64,000 bases of DNA from Cymbidium sinense (Eukaryota; Streptophyta; Magnoliopsida; Asparagales; Orchidaceae), in contig CM038229.1 in assembly GCA_021442155.1 (NCBI GenBank), positions 98,805,271-98,869,270 on the forward strand. The letters run 5' to 3'. The translations under genes were made by a program, and so were the position numbers. Below, one piece after another: positions 11,180 through 25,650 of the stretch. The notes under the pieces were generated by a model. It did no database searches. It saw only the letters and a program-made list of their open reading frames with translations, and was not told where the DNA came from. The stretch's first letter is position 1; each line of letters begins with the position of its first letter.

Positions 11180-13430
11180 ACTTGGTTTTGATGGGTGATT
11201 TGCTGCATGTACTCATTACCTACCGACTTTTCTTTTGACGCTTACTATGTCTGGGAAAAGGATAACTTCAAATGCAGTCTACCGTAAGAACTGTTCGATA
11301 ATATTGCAACACGCTTTATGAATGGCCACCGACATTTTAAAGAGGCTTCATCTGCATCAATTCATTAGACTCACGAATTAAGCAAGACTCAATTTCCATT
11401 TACATCGATCCTGTCCGGGACATAAAAAAGCAAGCTTTATTGTTGGGTGGCGGCATTCCTTTCACCCCGATGAAGTTGTAGTGATGATAGGGATGCCAAA
11501 CAGAGGGAGAAGGTCTTACAAATCCTAGCCGCAGCTTCACATCTGCTACAAGAATCAACTTGAGCATTGGATGGCTGCTGTACGTCGTAAAATTGACATA
11601 CATTTTCTCGCTATCAAATCTATTTTTGTATATCACAACTATAGGGTGGCATCTAATTGATTGCCTACACGATGACATAGATAGATTTGTTGAATACAAG
11701 CGAGCCATTTGGGACTTTCTAATTTCCAATTTGATGTTATTACATCAAAGATTGCACCGAGGCAACCGTTACATGAGTGGCTTTGTCACTCTTCCGATGG
11801 TATGTTCTATATCTCCGTGGAATGTGTAATTTAATGCGTTGAAGTTAACTGCTTTAAATATTCATTGTAGATATGGGCTACCGAGCACATAAGCATCATA
11901 AGCTCACAATTCCATCTCGAAAGCCGTGTCGCGATGGGCAAAAAATAGTTTTCAAATAATGCTTTCACCGGTTTGGGAGGACAACGGTGACATATAATAA
12001 TATCACTTAGTTCATATAAGAATATCTTTATTTATGTTGTATGTCTTCACATTTTCTTATCGGTTTAACAGTGTCCGCTTTCATTCGAGGACATATTAGA
12101 AGAGGTGACTGGCTCCTTGAAGTCCCGCCCAACAATCTACACATGTCGAGCCCAATATCGGTCCCATTTTAAGTCCAATGAGTTCAGCCCCACCGACTCT
12201 CCATATGTCTCTCCTCGATATTCTCCCTCGTCACCAGTATCAGCCTCTGCTACCCTCATAACAGCTGCGGTGAGAGGATACTGCAGGTTTCTGTGGACTT
12301 AAAAATACAATATCATCTTTTCATGCAACAATGAGAGGATGGATGGGCTTGATTTGGGTTCTATCGAGAAAGTTCTTGCCGCGGTGGGGTCCCATCACCC
12401 CAGGGGGAGGTTCTGGGGTCACCAAAGGGGAAACTCTTGAGGAGGCTATCACAGTGAGCTTCACTGGAGGGTACCCATGAGAAGGCTACCACTTAGAAAG
12501 CCCCGAGGAGGCTATCAGAGGAAACTCTTGTGGAGGCTACCACGTGAGCTTCCACTATGGAGTTGGATACTCCAACGTGGAAGCCCATGTGGAGTTCACC
12601 GTAGTGAAGTTCTTGGAGGTCGCCACTACAGATACGTGAAGCGTGAATCAAAGATTGAACGTGTGAAGGCTCAACTGATGAGGAAGAGGAAAGCGCTTGT
12701 TCCCCTTCACACACACTTATAGGAAGTCACGAGCAAGAATAAGTGATATGGTGGCCTCCATTCAAGATGAGAAGCGGTAGAGGTATTAAGTTACTTTCTT
12801 TTAAATTTGAGATAAAAGAAATATATTTCACTAAATTTTTTTACGGTTCGTAAAGATGAGCCAATAAATATTGATGACCCATTTATCATTGTGGTGGAGG
12901 AGAGGTATGAATCATCAAGAGATCGATCTTTAATTCATAGTGAATCTAGCTCTTCATCGCTTACTTTCATCGCCGTAATTTCGCTGCGAGAGGCATATCA
13001 ATTTGTAGACTTCTCATCCGTGAGATGTCCCTAAGCCAATGCTCCAGCTTATTGACAAGTCATGCTTTCGAGGACAAGTAATACATTCTTCACCAACTCC
13101 ATCTTCATATATAAAATACCCAATTTGTTTAATTATTCTCGCTTTCAAACATTCCTCACTCGGAGTGATCGATTTGTCGGAATAGCCTTATTATGAGGCG
13201 ATCGATAAGTTCTTTATCAAGATCTATCGATGCACACGCGTTGATGCCTTCACCTTCTCGCCGAGAAGTATTCACTCGGCCGCATGTCCCCTATTTGTAC
13301 ATTTCATGCTTGCATTGGGTATATTATCCCACAGAATGTTGGGTATTCATTTCTTGTTTGTTTAGATAAAAGCTAGAATCTATAATCGTTCTCTTCTTTT
13401 CTTTCGAGTTATGCGCACGCCTAAAGACGA
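11180..13430 (+). pseudogene. Plus-strand relic antisense to gypsy pol, plant-mobile-domain-like, copy A
   Basis: Short conserved open pieces on the plus strand lie between the minisatellite and the minus-strand integrase. Around 11,460-11,820 they read HPDEVVVMIGMPNRGR and, in another frame, DDIDRFVEYKRAIWDFLIS, which recalls the plant mobile domain proteins found in transposons. Around 12,650-12,780 there are basic clusters (KAQLMRKRKA; the copy B equivalent adds RKSRARISD), followed by KDEPINIDDPFIIVVEE, and at 12,985-13,060 an AYQFVDFSS segment and MLQLIDKSC. A CLHWVYY piece near 13,310 might be the His-Trp of an Ulp1-type protease; this is weak. Extra antisense genes in this position are known in Tat-group retrotransposons. 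Frames are broken throughout. Confidence 0.4.
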
Positions 13431-15092
13431 AAAGCAAAATGTTCATCCAAAGATGTCACTGACAATGTGTCGGTCGAAGTTACCCATCCATTATGATAAT
13501 CAAAGACGACACTTCGTTGGGCATTCTAAATTAAGCTCAAATTTTTATGATGAGGAATAATTAGTCTTCCCAAGACCAATTCTCCTTCTTGAAAAGCTCG
13601 AGGATGTCTATGATCAAATGCTTTGGACATCCTCGCCAAGACTTCTAAATTTTTTGAGCTTGGAACCTAGCCTTAAGCCATCAAGCTCTTCTATCCATAG
13701 ATGGGCATTCTCATCTTGGGTAAGATCATGTTGAATCACTACTTGGAGCGAAGGTAATTCAACTTCGAGTGGTTGAACCGCCACCTCTAAATACTAGTGC
13801 ATAAGAAGTGGATTTGTGGGAGTCTTGTAGTGGTACCAGAAGCCCATAAAACTTCCACAAGCTTGGTATGCCACTCTCTTTTATTTCTTGTGAGGATCTT
13901 TCGAGTAGCTTGACTAGTGTTTTGTTGAAAGCTTTGGCCAAACAATTTGCTCTTGGATTATAAATCAACGAGTATCGCTAGTCAATCTTATGTCGATCAA
14001 CAAATCTATAGATTTTATTGCTATTGAAGACCGAACTATTGTCTCGAAATAATCTAGCATGACACACCAAATCTATAGAAAATATTATGGGTGAAGAAGT
14101 TGATCACATGCTCGATTGACTTCCTTGAATGGGCTTCAAACCCACTTGGAGAAATAATCGGTCGCTTGGATGGATCACCGATGATCAGATCAATTAGTCC
14201 AATCACATTCATTCCCCAAGACTCAAATGACCAATATGCTATCATTGGTTGTAATGGATTTGGAGGCTCATGAATGATGTTACCATGGACAATCATGACA
14301 TCTCTTGGCATGATCGATACAATCCTTTACCATATGGCCGTAGTATCCCATTCTTTTGATTTTGAAAGCCATTTTGGGACTTGATTGGTGTGCTCCACAT
14401 AGTCCTTCATGGATCTCAATAATCACTTTGTTTGCTTCTTCTATTCCCAAGCATCGTAGCCATATCTACTCAAAGGATCTACAATGAGGGTTGCAACATA
14501 AGCATATAGAAGCCTTTTCTTTAATTGTGCCTCTTGACTTGTTGCTTAGCAATTTGTCTTCCTTAAAATAGTCGATGAAGGGTTATCTCCAATCTTCCTT
14601 CTCTACTTTAAGGATTTCAGGTGGCTTTGGTGCTTCCTCGATTGAGGTATTTTCTCTTGAATAGTCTAAGGTGGTCTTATTGACTTTGAGAAGTACCTAA
14701 GAAGAGTGTGAGGAGCAATGTGACTTGCATCTCGAATTGCATTTGATGACCCCTTTTCCAATAGGGATTTTAGGTACAGCTCTAGGACTCAATGAGTGCA
14801 AACACTAATTAGCACATAATCATCATCGTCCATACTTGCCATTTCTTAAGCTAGTTTAGCCAAAAAATCGCTTTATTATTTATGGCTCAAGAGCCCGAGT
14901 TATAATGATGTTTGAAATTTGTTTCATAAGCTCGAGGGCTCACTTGTGGTAATGAGCCAATTCAAACTTATTGATTTTGTAAATACCCATGACTTGATTA
15001 ATGACGTGAGAATCACCATAAACTCATAGATTTTGACCCCAAAGATGGCTTCTTCCAGACCACGCCAACGCTTCATTTGCTTTTAATTTAGG
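13430..15092 (-). pseudogene. pol: Ty3/gypsy Tat-like pol fragment: archaeal-type RNase H and integrase, copy A
   Basis: Read right to left. The RNase H end (15,092-14,830) shows VYGDSHVINQVMGIYKINKF. Then comes a linker with KVEKEDWR and IDYFKEDKLLSNK. The integrase zinc finger follows (about 14,470-14,290): EIHEGLCGAHQSSPKMAF, IKRMGYYGHMVKDC and AKRCHDC, the HHCC pattern. In the core, ATDYFSKWV and INFFTHNIFYRFGV are followed by the final segment YNPRANCLAKAFNKTLVKLL, which bears the usual Glu position as Lys. The C-terminal part has LEVELPSLQVVIQHDL and LWIEELDGLRLG. Stops and frame changes are frequent. It is cut at 15,092 by the duplication junction. Confidence 0.88.
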
Positions 15093-16479
15093 TAATTGAT
15101 CATCTTAAGGTGATCAATAATCATGGTATGAGGTTTTGATGGGCTTGGTTCAATCCAATTTGGGTTGGATTGGAACTTGGTTCAAATAGGTTCTTTAGGT
15201 CACTTTCGGTCAAGTGAACCTAAATGAGTCAATTGACTTGATTTTGGTTTGATTAAGATTTAGTTGAATTTATATATGAGTTTAGGATTGAAATATAAAT
15301 CCAACGCAATCAATTTGGGCTATAATGGGTTTTGGTTCATTTAAAATTTCAAGTCAAAAGTTTGGCTTGACTTGAGTTGTTTTAAATTTGACTTGATGAT
15401 TGTAAATTTCATTTATATTTGGATAGATGATTGAAGGAATGATTGATTCAAGAGAAAATCCATTGATTTTGGCTTGATTTAGATGGGTTTTAGTTAAGTC
15501 CAAGGAATTGGCATAAAGGGTTTAGATTGGGTTTTAATTTGATTTTGGATTTGGTCATTTGAATGTATATTTTATTTATATTTGAGAAGATAATTGAAGG
15601 AATGATTGATTTATAAGAAAACCAATTGAGTTTGAAGTGATGTGAAGATAAATTTGACTAAGCTCATGGAGGTAGGTCAAAAGGACTTATAAGAGAATTT
15701 GATTTAGTTTTATCATTGGAATGTGAATTTTAATTTTATTTGTGAAGATGATTGAATATATAATTGATTTATGAGAAAATCATTTGATTTTGAGTTGATT
15801 TGGGTTAAGATTTAAGCTCATGGAGGTAGGTCCATATGGCTTAAGAAGGGTCTTGACTTGACTTGATTTAATTTGATTTAGTTTTGATTATTTGAATGTA
15901 GATTTAATTTATATTTAGGAAGATTGATGAAATTATTGATTTATAAGAAAATCAATTGAGTTTGAAGTGATTTGAAGGCAAATTTGGCTAAGTTCATGAA
16001 ATTGATTCAAAGGACTTATGAAGGATTTTGGGCATGGATTGATTTTGGCAAATTGGACTTGGAATTGGTTTGGTTGTAAGTTTGATAGAGTGATTGAATT
16101 ATTGAATTGATATTTAAAAAAAATCAATTGAGTTTGGATTGATTTAAATTTGGAAGGCTTAGTCCATAAGGTAAAATCATAAGACTTAGGTTGATTTTGA
16201 GTTTGGATTTGATTATGGGCTTCAATCATTTGACTTGGAGATTGGATTTAGATTTAGATTTGGTATTTGAATTGAATTTGAGGTTAGGAGAAAGTGAACA
16301 TGAATTGGGTTTAGCTATGTAGGTAAGTCTCCTAAATCCCAAGGCATAGCCTACTCCTATGACTAACCCTTCTAAGTCTCTAGGCTTAGGTTAAGTATTC
16401 ATCTAATCATTAGAAGTGTCTTAAGACTAAGGAGCTCTTAGAAGAGTCCTAGATCTATAATGAGGAGATTGAGAACTCA

Positions 16480-16480
<1 letters not shown>
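15093..16480 (-). repeat. Fragment of the inverted-repeat arm family at the A/B junction
   Basis: Same sequence and orientation as 52,400-53,780. It starts abruptly against the gypsy RNase H of copy A at about 15,092, marking the tandem duplication junction. It is G/T-rich on the plus strand with repeated TTGATTTGG-like words; the 98-codon minus frame at 15,933-16,229 comes from that bias. Confidence 0.85.
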
Positions 16481-18237
<1,757 letters not shown>

Positions 18238-19130
18238 CATGCATGTTTTATTGATGAATGGATTATTATTGAAATTAGTGCGTAGTACATTGTTCATTTT
18301 GAGCTTCTTTGCTGCATTATATCTGACTAATTAAGCGACTTTCAGAGCATGCGAACTTATTTTGTGTTCATTCATGAGTTTAGTTCCTTGGAACAGAAGG
18401 AATCAAGAAGGCATTGAGTAGGAAGTTGGATTAAATTAATGCAAAATGAGAAATGAACTTGCTATTAAAGTGCTTTAACATAAATTTTCTTATCGACTTA
18501 ACTCTAATGCATTATCAGATTTTGATCATTTTACATGTTAATTGCATGCAAATAAACATATTATTAATTTGTTAAACATAGATACACCCACTTAAAAATT
18601 AAATCAATCATGTGTGTGCATTTAAATAATGAATTTGTTTTGCATTTTTTTTGGAAAAAATTATCTCATCTAATATTGCATAAACTCATCCTTTTCTTCA
18701 CCAATAATACCATTTTCATTGGGGAAAAATACTTCTTCTCAAGAAAATATTTTTTTTTAACCAAGCCAATAATAGGAACTTTGAAAAGCCTTCAACAGCA
18801 AGAAATATTAGTAATTTATATATTACAACACCTATATATACACCATTAATCCCACTATTAAATCCTTGCAAAAATTGTAGACAATAACCTTCCTCTCCAA
18901 AATATCAGGAGTTCTTCCCATTCCAAATTATAAATATCTACTTATTATCAAGGCAATAGAGTTTTCGATCCTTTTATAGCTTTTGATCTCCACAGTACCA
19001 ACTTAAATTGCTTTTGGTGTTTGGCAATTCATTGCTGAATTGTTCCTTGCTCGGTTAAAATATGATAAGGAAGAAACAATAATGACAAAAAATAGAGCAG
19101 TTCTATGGCAATAATGATAAAATAATAGTT

Positions 19131-19132
<2 letters not shown>

Positions 19133-19162
<30 letters not shown>

Positions 19163-19173
19163 AAGAAGAAGAA
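19133..19173 (+). repeat. (GAA)n microsatellite, copy B
   Basis: Equivalent of the tract at 326-366, in the 3' flank of the copy B CSLA remnant. Confidence 0.95.
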
Positions 19174-19228
19174 TATTAATGCTAATAATAATAATGAGAA
19201 GATGAATTAAGAAGAGAACGAGAATTAA

Positions 19229-20759
19229 CTAATTGTCCCTCGGAACTCTTATTCCAATATAACCAAATCCAATGACGAAGAAGGCGATGGATTGCATGAA
19301 AAACAAGACGAAGAAGTGATCGTTTCCAAATTTGAAGTCGTAACATCCACACAGTAACAGGAAGACACCCATTAACAGCTCAAGAGGAGAAAACCTGAGA
19401 TATTAAAAAAAAAAAAAAAAAAAAAGGAATGAGTTCTATCAAAACTTACATACGATAACTATAAATTTAGAGAAGAAACAGAATATTTTTTAAAATTAAA
19501 ATGAAATGAGCAATCAAGTAAACTAGTTCAAACATCTGAGAACATAAGTATTCTATCTGTTATAATAATATAATAACATCGCAATTTGAAATTTACAGTT
19601 AGTGCCATGAATTTAAATTAAAAAAAAGTAACTTAAGTCTTACGTTTATTTAAGTAAAATCATTTGAAAGTATAACTTTCCCTTTTATACATAAAACAAT
19701 TTGAAATTCACTTCAATTTTTTTATTTTATTTTAAGGCAAAATTTGAAATTTATTGTAGCGCATCAAGAATATTTATGTATACCTTTCCCAAAATTTCCC
19801 TCTTGATCTGTTAGAAATGGCACTATTTGTTCTAGTCTTTAATACATCTCTAATTTCATGGTGACAATCCATTCAGTCGCTCTTTCAGCTTCGCATAATC
19901 CAATAATAACTGCTTTGCAGCGATGAAGCGCCATCACATCCTCAAACATTGCCCAAAAGACGAGTAGATGAATAGAGCTGTCACAACATCAAATAAAAAA
20001 AATCATTATTAGTGCATACTGAATAACTGTGAGAGTCAAGAACTATGATTATTATACTGCTACGATAGTTTACATAACTTGTTAATAACTGTGTAGGCGA
20101 GCAAGTTAATCTTAAAAGAATATTAATGAAAATTACCTCGGTGTTCCAACGGCATTTAAAACGGTAATTGCAGTAGCCAGATATATTATGCCCCAGGTGG
20201 GAATTTTACTTCGGGAAGAAAATTGATAGAGGAATCACGACACATAAGAAGAAGAAGAAGGTGCCAAAATGAGTTATAATTCTCCGGAGCAAAGAAAAGT
20301 TGTAGATAATATAGAATTTCTTCAGAAAGGACACCTGCGGCATTATCAGAAGTTGTGCAAAAAAAGTTAATTCAATCGCTTAATATTGAGTGCTTATGCA
20401 TTAATAATTGAGCGTAATTGAAGAGATTAACCTTGGCTGATAAAATTTGCCAAAACAATTTCTTGAACAAAACTGCTGTGCCGCATGATCATCGATGTTG
20501 TTGAGGACGGCAAGCCTTGAATCTGCTCGGCAATTCACTTTTAACCTATTTAATTTAATAACCAAACTGCTTATTAATTAAATAGCATATATATATATAA
20601 TTTCAGGTGACCTAAGAGATGAGAGAACCTTGATGCTTCCATTAAAGAAGTTCCAGCCTCTAAGAGTTGCTCACGGCCAAATACATGTCTTCAACAGTAG
20701 TTCTGTTTTCCCAGCCACGGCGTCATTAATGGCATGGATTCTCCAAACTCCTGCCGTTC
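19229..20759 (-). pseudogene. CSLA: CSLA 3'-half pseudogene, copy B
   Basis: The same five exons as copy A in a compact locus: 20759-20629, 20545-20432, 20334-20137, 19977-19784 and 19394-19229 (TAG). It shares the TGG-to-TGA change in QxxRW (20489-20491) with copy A. It keeps the stretch ALHRCKAVIIGLCEAE, which copy A has broken by a four-base loss, but it lacks one G in the following KLGD codons and one C before the TWG segment. The first exon here has lost three bases in two places. The last exon is open and ends like a normal CSLA. The upstream half of the gene is missing, as in the other copies. Because these one-base losses fall in short runs, some may be sequence errors; the nonsense codon is not of that kind. 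Confidence 0.89.
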
Positions 20760-22303
20760 CTGTTGTTACAAGTAAGTTTGTTTATAATTAGTTCAAAATT
20801 CTGCATATTGTAATCTTAAAATTTGACCAATCAAACAAGAATTTCAAGATAATATTTATATTAGAATCTTTCATAAAAAAATTGAGATTATTCAAATTCC
20901 AATTTTAATAAACTTATAATATAATTGAACATCTCATGAGACTAAGTCATTAAAATGAAGGGATCATAAAATTGTGTTTAAATGAGTCCAAATCAATTTT
21001 TTTGAAGTGTGATTGAAAACATTAAAGCATTAATGGAAGAGTCAAATCATCCCCAAATCTATTATGACTATAATTAAATCAAATAGCTTGATGAGATAAA
21101 TTCAATGAGCTAAAAAAACACTCAAATTCAAGATGGCAATCTGAAATAGTAAATGATATAATCAAGGAAACTAATGTGGACCGCCTAATAATGGAGTATT
21201 TTGAGTTTTTAGTTTATCAAAAAATTCTCTTCTAAAATTCTATACAGACTCCATTCTTATTATGGGGAGAGAGGAAACCAGGAAGCAGCGAAGAGTTAAA
21301 ATAGCCTAGCATCATCCATAGCCGAATCACCAATAGTCGCTGTCGTAGAACCATTAATGGCTTTTAAAACCCAACCATCATCATACTGAGATTACAAAAA
21401 ATTCTACCACAAGAGATAATTCACGTCGAAAGAATACGATTATTAATCAAGACTAACCTAGATCAAATGCTTATTATTATCAATCAATTTCAAACATGGA
21501 GTTTTATAGTCAAATCGAGCTGCCTTGACGAAATGATTCAAGCCCAAGATCTTATAATTCTAACTTCATTTGAGCATTCAAATATTAAAATACAATCGAT
21601 GATCGAATAAATCATTTGAGTGTCCATGGAGTGGTTGATTTTGCATGTATTTGAAGCGTACTCTAATCATAAATACTCATCATTTTTCGTGGGGAGCCCA
21701 AAACAAAGAGAAGAGAGCTCGAGCGAAATCCTCTAATAATTACTCTTCTGGCCATAACCTCCGTTGGCCATTCTGAAGCCATGTATTGAATATTGTAGGC
21801 TGCGCCCCAATCGCCGTGCCCATCTATCATCATCAATAACTATTAGGTCCGCATGGCGACCAGTTGCTTCGCCGACCGTGCTTTATCGTTGTACCAGATT
21901 ATTATTGCATGCCAGCCATTGCCGAATTATCTCCCGGTCGTACCAGCCATCGGCCGTCGCGATGATTGACTGCATTGTTCCATTATTAGAACTATCACAA
22001 CTAACCATGATTATATATGGTGTTGTTGTTCTGATCCCATATTGTTAGCCCTTATAATTCATAATCTTATGGAAAATTTTGTATTCAAATAAATATATAG
22101 TGGAAGATTTTTTTCTGTAGGCCTGATTTTTCCTCTTTAAAGGTTTTTAAAAATTGGAGTTTCTTTTCTTATTAGGTGTGTCTTTGGATTAACAAGGCGT
22201 AAACTCTTATTCTAACATTTTCTAGCGCAATACTATTATTATACCTTATTCTAAAGCTATTGTCACTAACTATACAACTTACAACTTTATAATGTTGACC
22301 TTC

Positions 22304-22308
<5 letters not shown>

Positions 22309-22354
<46 letters not shown>
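22309..22354 (+). repeat. (TA)n microsatellite, copy B
   Basis: Equivalent of 7885-7953, shorter, and preceded by GTGTGTA. Confidence 0.95.
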
Positions 22355-22355
<1 letters not shown>

Positions 22356-22883
22356 TAAATTTCAAATCAAGAAAATATGAAGAAACCTATAGGTGATGCT
22401 TATTATGAATTCAAGTTGGAATTGCCTCAGTATCGTCAAACTCATTCAAATGATATTCATTTATAGAATAAACCATATCAGAGGAATTTAAACATCAAAG
22501 TTATTTATTGATAATATCCAGGTTGCTTAAATCCTAGTACAAATGCAAAATATTGAAATTGTCTATACTCATGATTGATAGCTCACAAATCAAAATAAGC
22601 GGCAAGAATTTTTGTGACAAATGAGTAATCAAATCATTTCACTAGAATCTAATAAATTAGTTTTAAAAAAATTAAAAAAAATATTATGTAAATATGAATA
22701 TATATATATATATATAATATTTAAATTGAGTTAGATTAAATCTACTTTATATAATTATGTATTATATTAATAATGATAAAACAAACCACGTTAAAATCAG
22801 TTTATATAATTATAATATATATATTAATTAATTAATGTCAGATTAAATATCTAGTTAAAATGTGTAACAATATTTAATATATA

Positions 22884-22888
<5 letters not shown>

Positions 22889-22965
<77 letters not shown>
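22889..22965 (+). repeat. (TA)n microsatellite, copy B
   Basis: Equivalent of 8495-8580. Confidence 0.95.
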
Positions 22966-22967
<2 letters not shown>

Positions 22968-23889
22968 TAAATATTTTGTTAACTTATATCAGGGATAATA
23001 CTAATAAAGTAGTTTAGTTAATTTGAATTAATCAAGATTAAGTTTACAGAACAAGTAAAATAAAAATTTTAATGTTTTCTTTTAATATAAATCTGTACGA
23101 TTTTCATGTGCCTAACTCCCTATTGCACTAATAAATCGCCACATGTCATCCCGTACTCTGATTTCTGTACCGTTCTCGTCTTCCTATCTGTTAAATTAAA
23201 ATAATAATAAATAAATTCACTTAATACTAATGGAAAGAGAAAAAGATCTCTTAGCCGTTGATGGATGGCGTGGAAGCCTCTGATTTTCATCCCAAGAAGG
23301 AGATCTATACCTCTGATGGGAAAGTAAGTGGGGACGACACTGGGTGATGAATGTAGCGGCTCGCGTGATTAATTGATAGCGTACATGATGTGGGGTGTTG
23401 GGTGGATCCATTGCAACAAAAAAAGAAGAGAAAAGGGATTTATTTTCTTTCTCCTCTATAACATCGCGATCTCTGACGTGAAAATATTACGTTGAGTCCG
23501 CACATAGCTTTACGTGCGGACTCGATCAATCGGCGGCTGTGTCGGTATTTTTTCCCGTTTTAGCGCGGGCGATGTAGGCGGACGACGCCGTAAAGGGGCG
23601 TATTCACGCCATTTATGCTTCCCCAGCTACATCTGTTCAAAGAGCGGAGAAGAAGCGAGATGATACTATCGGTTCGACATTCCTTGTCACGGAATAGTTT
23701 AGGGCTTTCTTTGCGATTTTTTCTCGCCAGCTCGCTCTCGATCGACTTCGTCTAACCTTTCGGATATAGCAAATCAAAATTGAGGTGTAGTGAGGTATTT
23801 ACATGCATTCCGAACTTGAATGAATTTAGGTTTACTCTATTCTTCTCTCCGTAGTGAAAGATTGGTTATTTTTATAAGTTATTTTTGTA

Positions 23890-25650
23890 TATCTATGCTC
23901 TCGGTACATAGCGTTAGAACTTTTTTTTCTTTAGTGCAGTTCTTGAGATTATGTTCATTACATTTCAATGGAAGCATTTGGAGGTAATTTGATGGTTTCT
24001 TGGGGGGTTTTTTGTAGTACTCTGTACCTCTTGAGTCTGAGATCATTTATGACCTTTTCATAGTTTTCTTTGGCAGTTCGAGTTTATATTCATTATATTC
24101 CAATGGAAGAAATTTGGTTTGTTTGGATGATTTACGGGGATATTTTGCATCTGTACTTTCTCGTACTCTCTGAGTCAGATTTTTTTTTTTATTTATCTTG
24201 CCTTCTTCTTGAGATTACAATTAGGGCATTCCAATGGAAGCAATTTGAAGAATTTGGATGATTTCAGGTGGTATTTTTTTCATCTGTACTCTGACCTCTC
24301 GAGATCATCATTTAGATACTTTTTTGGGTTTATCTTGCATTCTTCTTGAGATTATATTTAGGGCATTCCAATGAAAGTAATTTGGAAATTTGTTTGGATG
24401 GTTTCTAGGGTGTTTTACATATGTACTCTGTACCTCTCTTGAGGGTACAAAATATTTAGAACCGGTTTATTTTGCCTATTTTTTGAGATTATGTTTAGGA
24501 CATTCCAATGGAAGCAATTTGAAAGCTTGGATGATTTTGGAGATATTTTGCATCTGTACTCTCTACCTCTCTTGAGAACCAAATCTTTTATGACCAGTTT
24601 ATTTTTCTGTTTATTGAGATTATATTTAGGGCATTCCAATGGAAGCAAATTGAAGGCTGTTTGGATGGTTTTAAGGTATTTTGCATCTGTACTCTCGTAC
24701 CTCTGAGGGTACCAGTCATTTAGGGTCTCTTTTTTGGTTTATCTTGCCTTCTTCTTGAGATTATATTTAGGGCATTCCAATGGAAGCAATTTGAAGGATG
24801 TTTGGAAGGTTTTAGATATTTTGCATCTGTCTCTCACCTCTCAGTGAGATCATTTAGAACTACTTTTTTTGGTTTATCTTGCATTCTTCTTGAGATTATA
24901 TTTAGGGCATTCCAATGGAAGTAATTTTGTTTGGATGGTTTACGGGGTATTTACATCTATACTCTGCATCTCTTGAGGGGACAAAATATTTAGAGCACTT
25001 TTTTCCAGTTTATTTTGCTATTTCTTGATATTATGTTTAGGGCATTCTAATGGAAGTAATTTGATGATTTATATTTTTTGTATATGTACCTCTCTGGAGT
25101 GAGCATTTAGGACTTCTTTTTCAGTTTATTTTGCCTACTTCTTTAGATTATGTTCATTACATTCCAATAGAAGCAATTTGATGGATTTGTTTGGATGATT
25201 TAGGTGATTTTTTTGCATCGTACTCTACCCTCTGGAGGTATAGAGCATTTAGGGATTTCTTTTCCCAGTTTATTTTGGGCGCTCCTTTAGATTATGTTCA
25301 TTATATTCCAATGGAAGCAATTTGGAGCAATTTGTTAGGATGGTCTTTGGGGGTTTTGGCATGCTCTATACCTCTCTTAAGTGGATCATTTAGGACTTCT
25401 TTTTTTCAATTTGTTTTTTGTTTATTGAGATTATGTTTAGGGCATTCCAATGGAAGCAATTTGAAAGGCTGCTTGGATGGTTTCTGGGGTATTTTGCATC
25501 TGTACTCTCTGTACCTCTCTTGAAAGTCTGATCTTTTATTTACTTTTTTAGTTTCTTTTGGCCTAATTATTGAGATTATATTTAAGGCATTCCAATGGAA
25601 CCAATTTGGAGTTTGTTTGGATGATTTCTGGGGTTTTTTGCATCATGTCT
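23890..25650 (+). repeat. Minisatellite array, about 13 units of roughly 136 bp, copy B
   Basis: Core units lie near 23,958, 24,095, 24,226, 24,364, 24,500, 24,633, 24,774, 24,907, 25,044, 25,159, 25,298, 25,444 and 25,587. The number of units equals copy A, but the units here are more regular and a little longer, so copy A has lost short pieces within units rather than whole units. Confidence 0.9.

Larger units (their letters stand above)
1..15092 (+). repeat. Segmental duplication, copy A (left end cut by the window)
   Basis: Base 1 matches the sequence at about 18,819 (copy B) and 56,069 (copy C), and similarity to copy B continues to about 15,090, where copy A stops inside a gypsy RNase H region. 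Immediately after this, sequence equal to the left end of the repeated unit begins, so A and B are head-to-tail. Against B, this copy has about 4.3 kb extra (895-5,221) holding a hAT relic. Its left 3.7 kb should lie before the window. Order inside: CSLA 3' exons (minus), TATA-like site and GC-rich patch, TA microsatellites, minisatellite, antisense relic, gypsy integrase (minus). Confidence 0.9.

Noticed and set aside
15933..16229. 98-codon Asn/Gln/Ile-rich minus-strand frame
   Set aside because: Arises from the word bias of the repeat; shortened by stops in the equivalent at 53,239-53,427 and not supported by any domain.
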